Part shown: positions 63,161-64,000 of the stretch, piece by piece | Layout: each line of letters begins with the position of its first letter | Position numbering within the stretch: position 1 is the first letter of the stretch | Assembly (NCBI GenBank): GCA_023411795.1 | Contig: JAEYOK010000016.1 | Coordinates: 124,001-188,000 of the forward strand | DNA: 64,000 nucleotides | DNA from: Bacillota bacterium | Lineage (GTDB): Bacteria > Bacillota > Clostridia > DSM-8532 | Direction of reading: 5' to 3' | Program-made: the position numbers and the translations under genes | The notes under the pieces: generated by a model | Databases searched by the model: none | Told to the model about the DNA's origin: nothing | What the model saw: the letters and a program-made list of their open reading frames with translations, nothing else

Positions 63161-64000
63161 ATGACATTTATTATGAATCAGTTTAAAAAGTACTTATTAG
63201 GTATTGCACTTTCAGGTGGAATCGCTTTGATAGCTTATTTAATTAGTTTGATTCTCCCTGCCGGTATTTTGGGAGGAACACTGATTGCACTTATTCTAGG
63301 AATGCTGTTAAATCCATTGATTTACCGCTATGAGGTTTTTAAATCGGGAATTAACTGGACTTCTAAAAAAATCCTACGGGCGGGAATTATTCTCGCCGGA
63401 ATAACATTAAGCTTTTCACAAGTACTCAGAGCTGGAAAGTATGCCCTGCTATTAATGATATTCACGCTTGCAACCTCCTTTGGGGTGGGATATGTGTGTA
63501 AGAGAATTTTCAAGATAAACTGGAAATTAGCTAGCCTTCTTTCAGTAAGCACTGCCATTTGCGGAGGTACAGCTGTTGCGACGCTTGGCCCTACTATTAG
63601 GGCGAAGGATCGGGATATCGCTTACGCAATATCAGCTACTTTTATTTTTGATATCATAACTGTAATCGCATTCCCTTGGATAGGCCGACTCTTGGGTCTT
63701 AGCGATACCGGGTATGGGCTTTGGATTGGTACGGCTGTAAATGACACATCTTCGGTTGTTGCTGCGGGGTATGCATTTTCTGATGCTGCAGGCTCGCTGG
63801 CGACAATCGTTAAGCTTACAAGAACACTTTTTATCGTACCTATTGTTCTTGTCTTTTCGTGGATATATGCAAAAAAAGAAAAGTCTTCGGAAACGGCTGA
63901 AAAGGTGAACATACGAAAAATATTCCCTTGGTTCATTCTTGGTTTCCTGGCTGTAGTTGGCATAAGAAGCACAGGGTTTGTGCCTGATAACATCGTCGCA
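63161..64000 (+). CDS. YeiH family (UPF0324) putative sulfate/anion exporter, cut by window edge
   Basis: About 280 residues of a polytopic membrane protein are visible, with at least eight hydrophobic helices. YeiH-type features include LAGITLSFSQVL, STAICGGTAVATLGPTIRAK and IGTAVNDTSSVVAAGYAFSD. The family is proposed to export sulfate or related anions; evidence is limited. ATG at 63161 (GAGGT 11 nt upstream) or 63173 may be the start. The 3' end is outside the window. Confidence 0.88.
   Translation, partial: MTFIMNQFKKYLLGIALSGGIALIAYLISLILPAGILGGTLIALILGMLLNPLIYRYEVFKSGINWTSKKILRAGIILAGITLSFSQVLRAGKYALLLMIFTLATSFGVGYVCKRIFKINWKLASLLSVSTAICGGTAVATLGPTIRAKDRDIAYAISATFIFDIITVIAFPWIGRLLGLSDTGYGLWIGTAVNDTSSVVAAGYAFSDAAGSLATIVKLTRTLFIVPIVLVFSWIYAKKEKSSETAEKVNIRKIFPWFILGFLAVVGIRSTGFVPDNIVA

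Noticed and set aside
1..64000. CRISPR arrays, tRNA and rRNA genes
   Set aside because: No regularly spaced short repeats, no Cas genes and no cloverleaf or rRNA sequence were seen on either strand.

Overview
The window is a piece of a low-G+C, Gram-positive, endospore-forming, flagellated anaerobe of the class Clostridia. The evidence is a flagellar basal-body/export operon, the full spoIIIA operon, gpr protease, an alpha/beta-type SASP, gerW, yqfC/yqfD, an Rnf complex of clostridial order (rnfCDGEAB) and a split oxaloacetate decarboxylase. A surface-anchored family 9 glycoside hydrolase suggests a plant-fibre degrader, perhaps a relative of the cellulolytic clostridia (cluster III). The species cannot be named from the sequence. 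Most genes lie on the minus strand.

Layout: 1-8471 (-) is the flagellar operon flgB-flgC-fliE-fliF-fliG-fliH-fliI-fliJ-ylxF/motE-like-fliK, with fliK cut by the window edge. 8795-11562 holds a SASP gene (+), then gerW, a DUF2953 gene, scpB and scpA (-). 11572-14307 holds trpS, an araD gene with a decayed sugar-kinase/epimerase remnant upstream of it, and rpsT (+). 14412-19675 (-) is spoIIIAA-AH behind a good sigma-E promoter. 19763-25692 is an accessory stretch: a methyltransferase, two GNAT acetyltransferases, a GH9 lipoprotein (+), a small membrane protein and a tautomerase. The last genes of this stretch are separated by long structured repeats that resemble integron attC sites. 26043-28240 is an IS91-like HUH transposase overlapped by a tyrosine recombinase, with two tandem inverted-arm sites upstream.

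28451-49650 (-) is a core housekeeping block: a PrsA/SurA-like foldase, mfd, an M50 protease, dgkA, ybeY, pgpH, phoH, yqfD, yqfC, a PdaA-like deacetylase, two DUF881 genes, an HD-GYP protein, ligA, a cell-wall amidase, gpr, uvrC and an HPr-like gene with Glu at the phospho-histidine position. 50025-59207 is an energy-metabolism cluster: a DUF192 gene, rnfCDGEAB (-) and, divergent from it, a Na+-pump oxaloacetate decarboxylase (carboxyltransferase, gamma, biotin carrier, beta). 59242-60998 is an IS3-family element with a probable A7 slippage site. The right end carries DUF1648 and DUF3788 genes framed by inverted REP-like sequences, then a divergent LysR regulator/YeiH transporter pair cut by the window edge.

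The most unusual structure is at 24218-25692. Two ~160-bp repeats with AAC/GTT-bounded ends and inner TTTTACG/CGTAAAA arms each follow a different small same-strand gene. One unit has an 18-nt complementary start and end, the geometry expected of a mobile gene cassette. Whether this is a true integron-like system, a MITE or a structured RNA cannot be decided from this window. Other points of interest are the sugar-operon remnant, the palindromic dispersed repeats, the REP pair and the Crh-like HPr.
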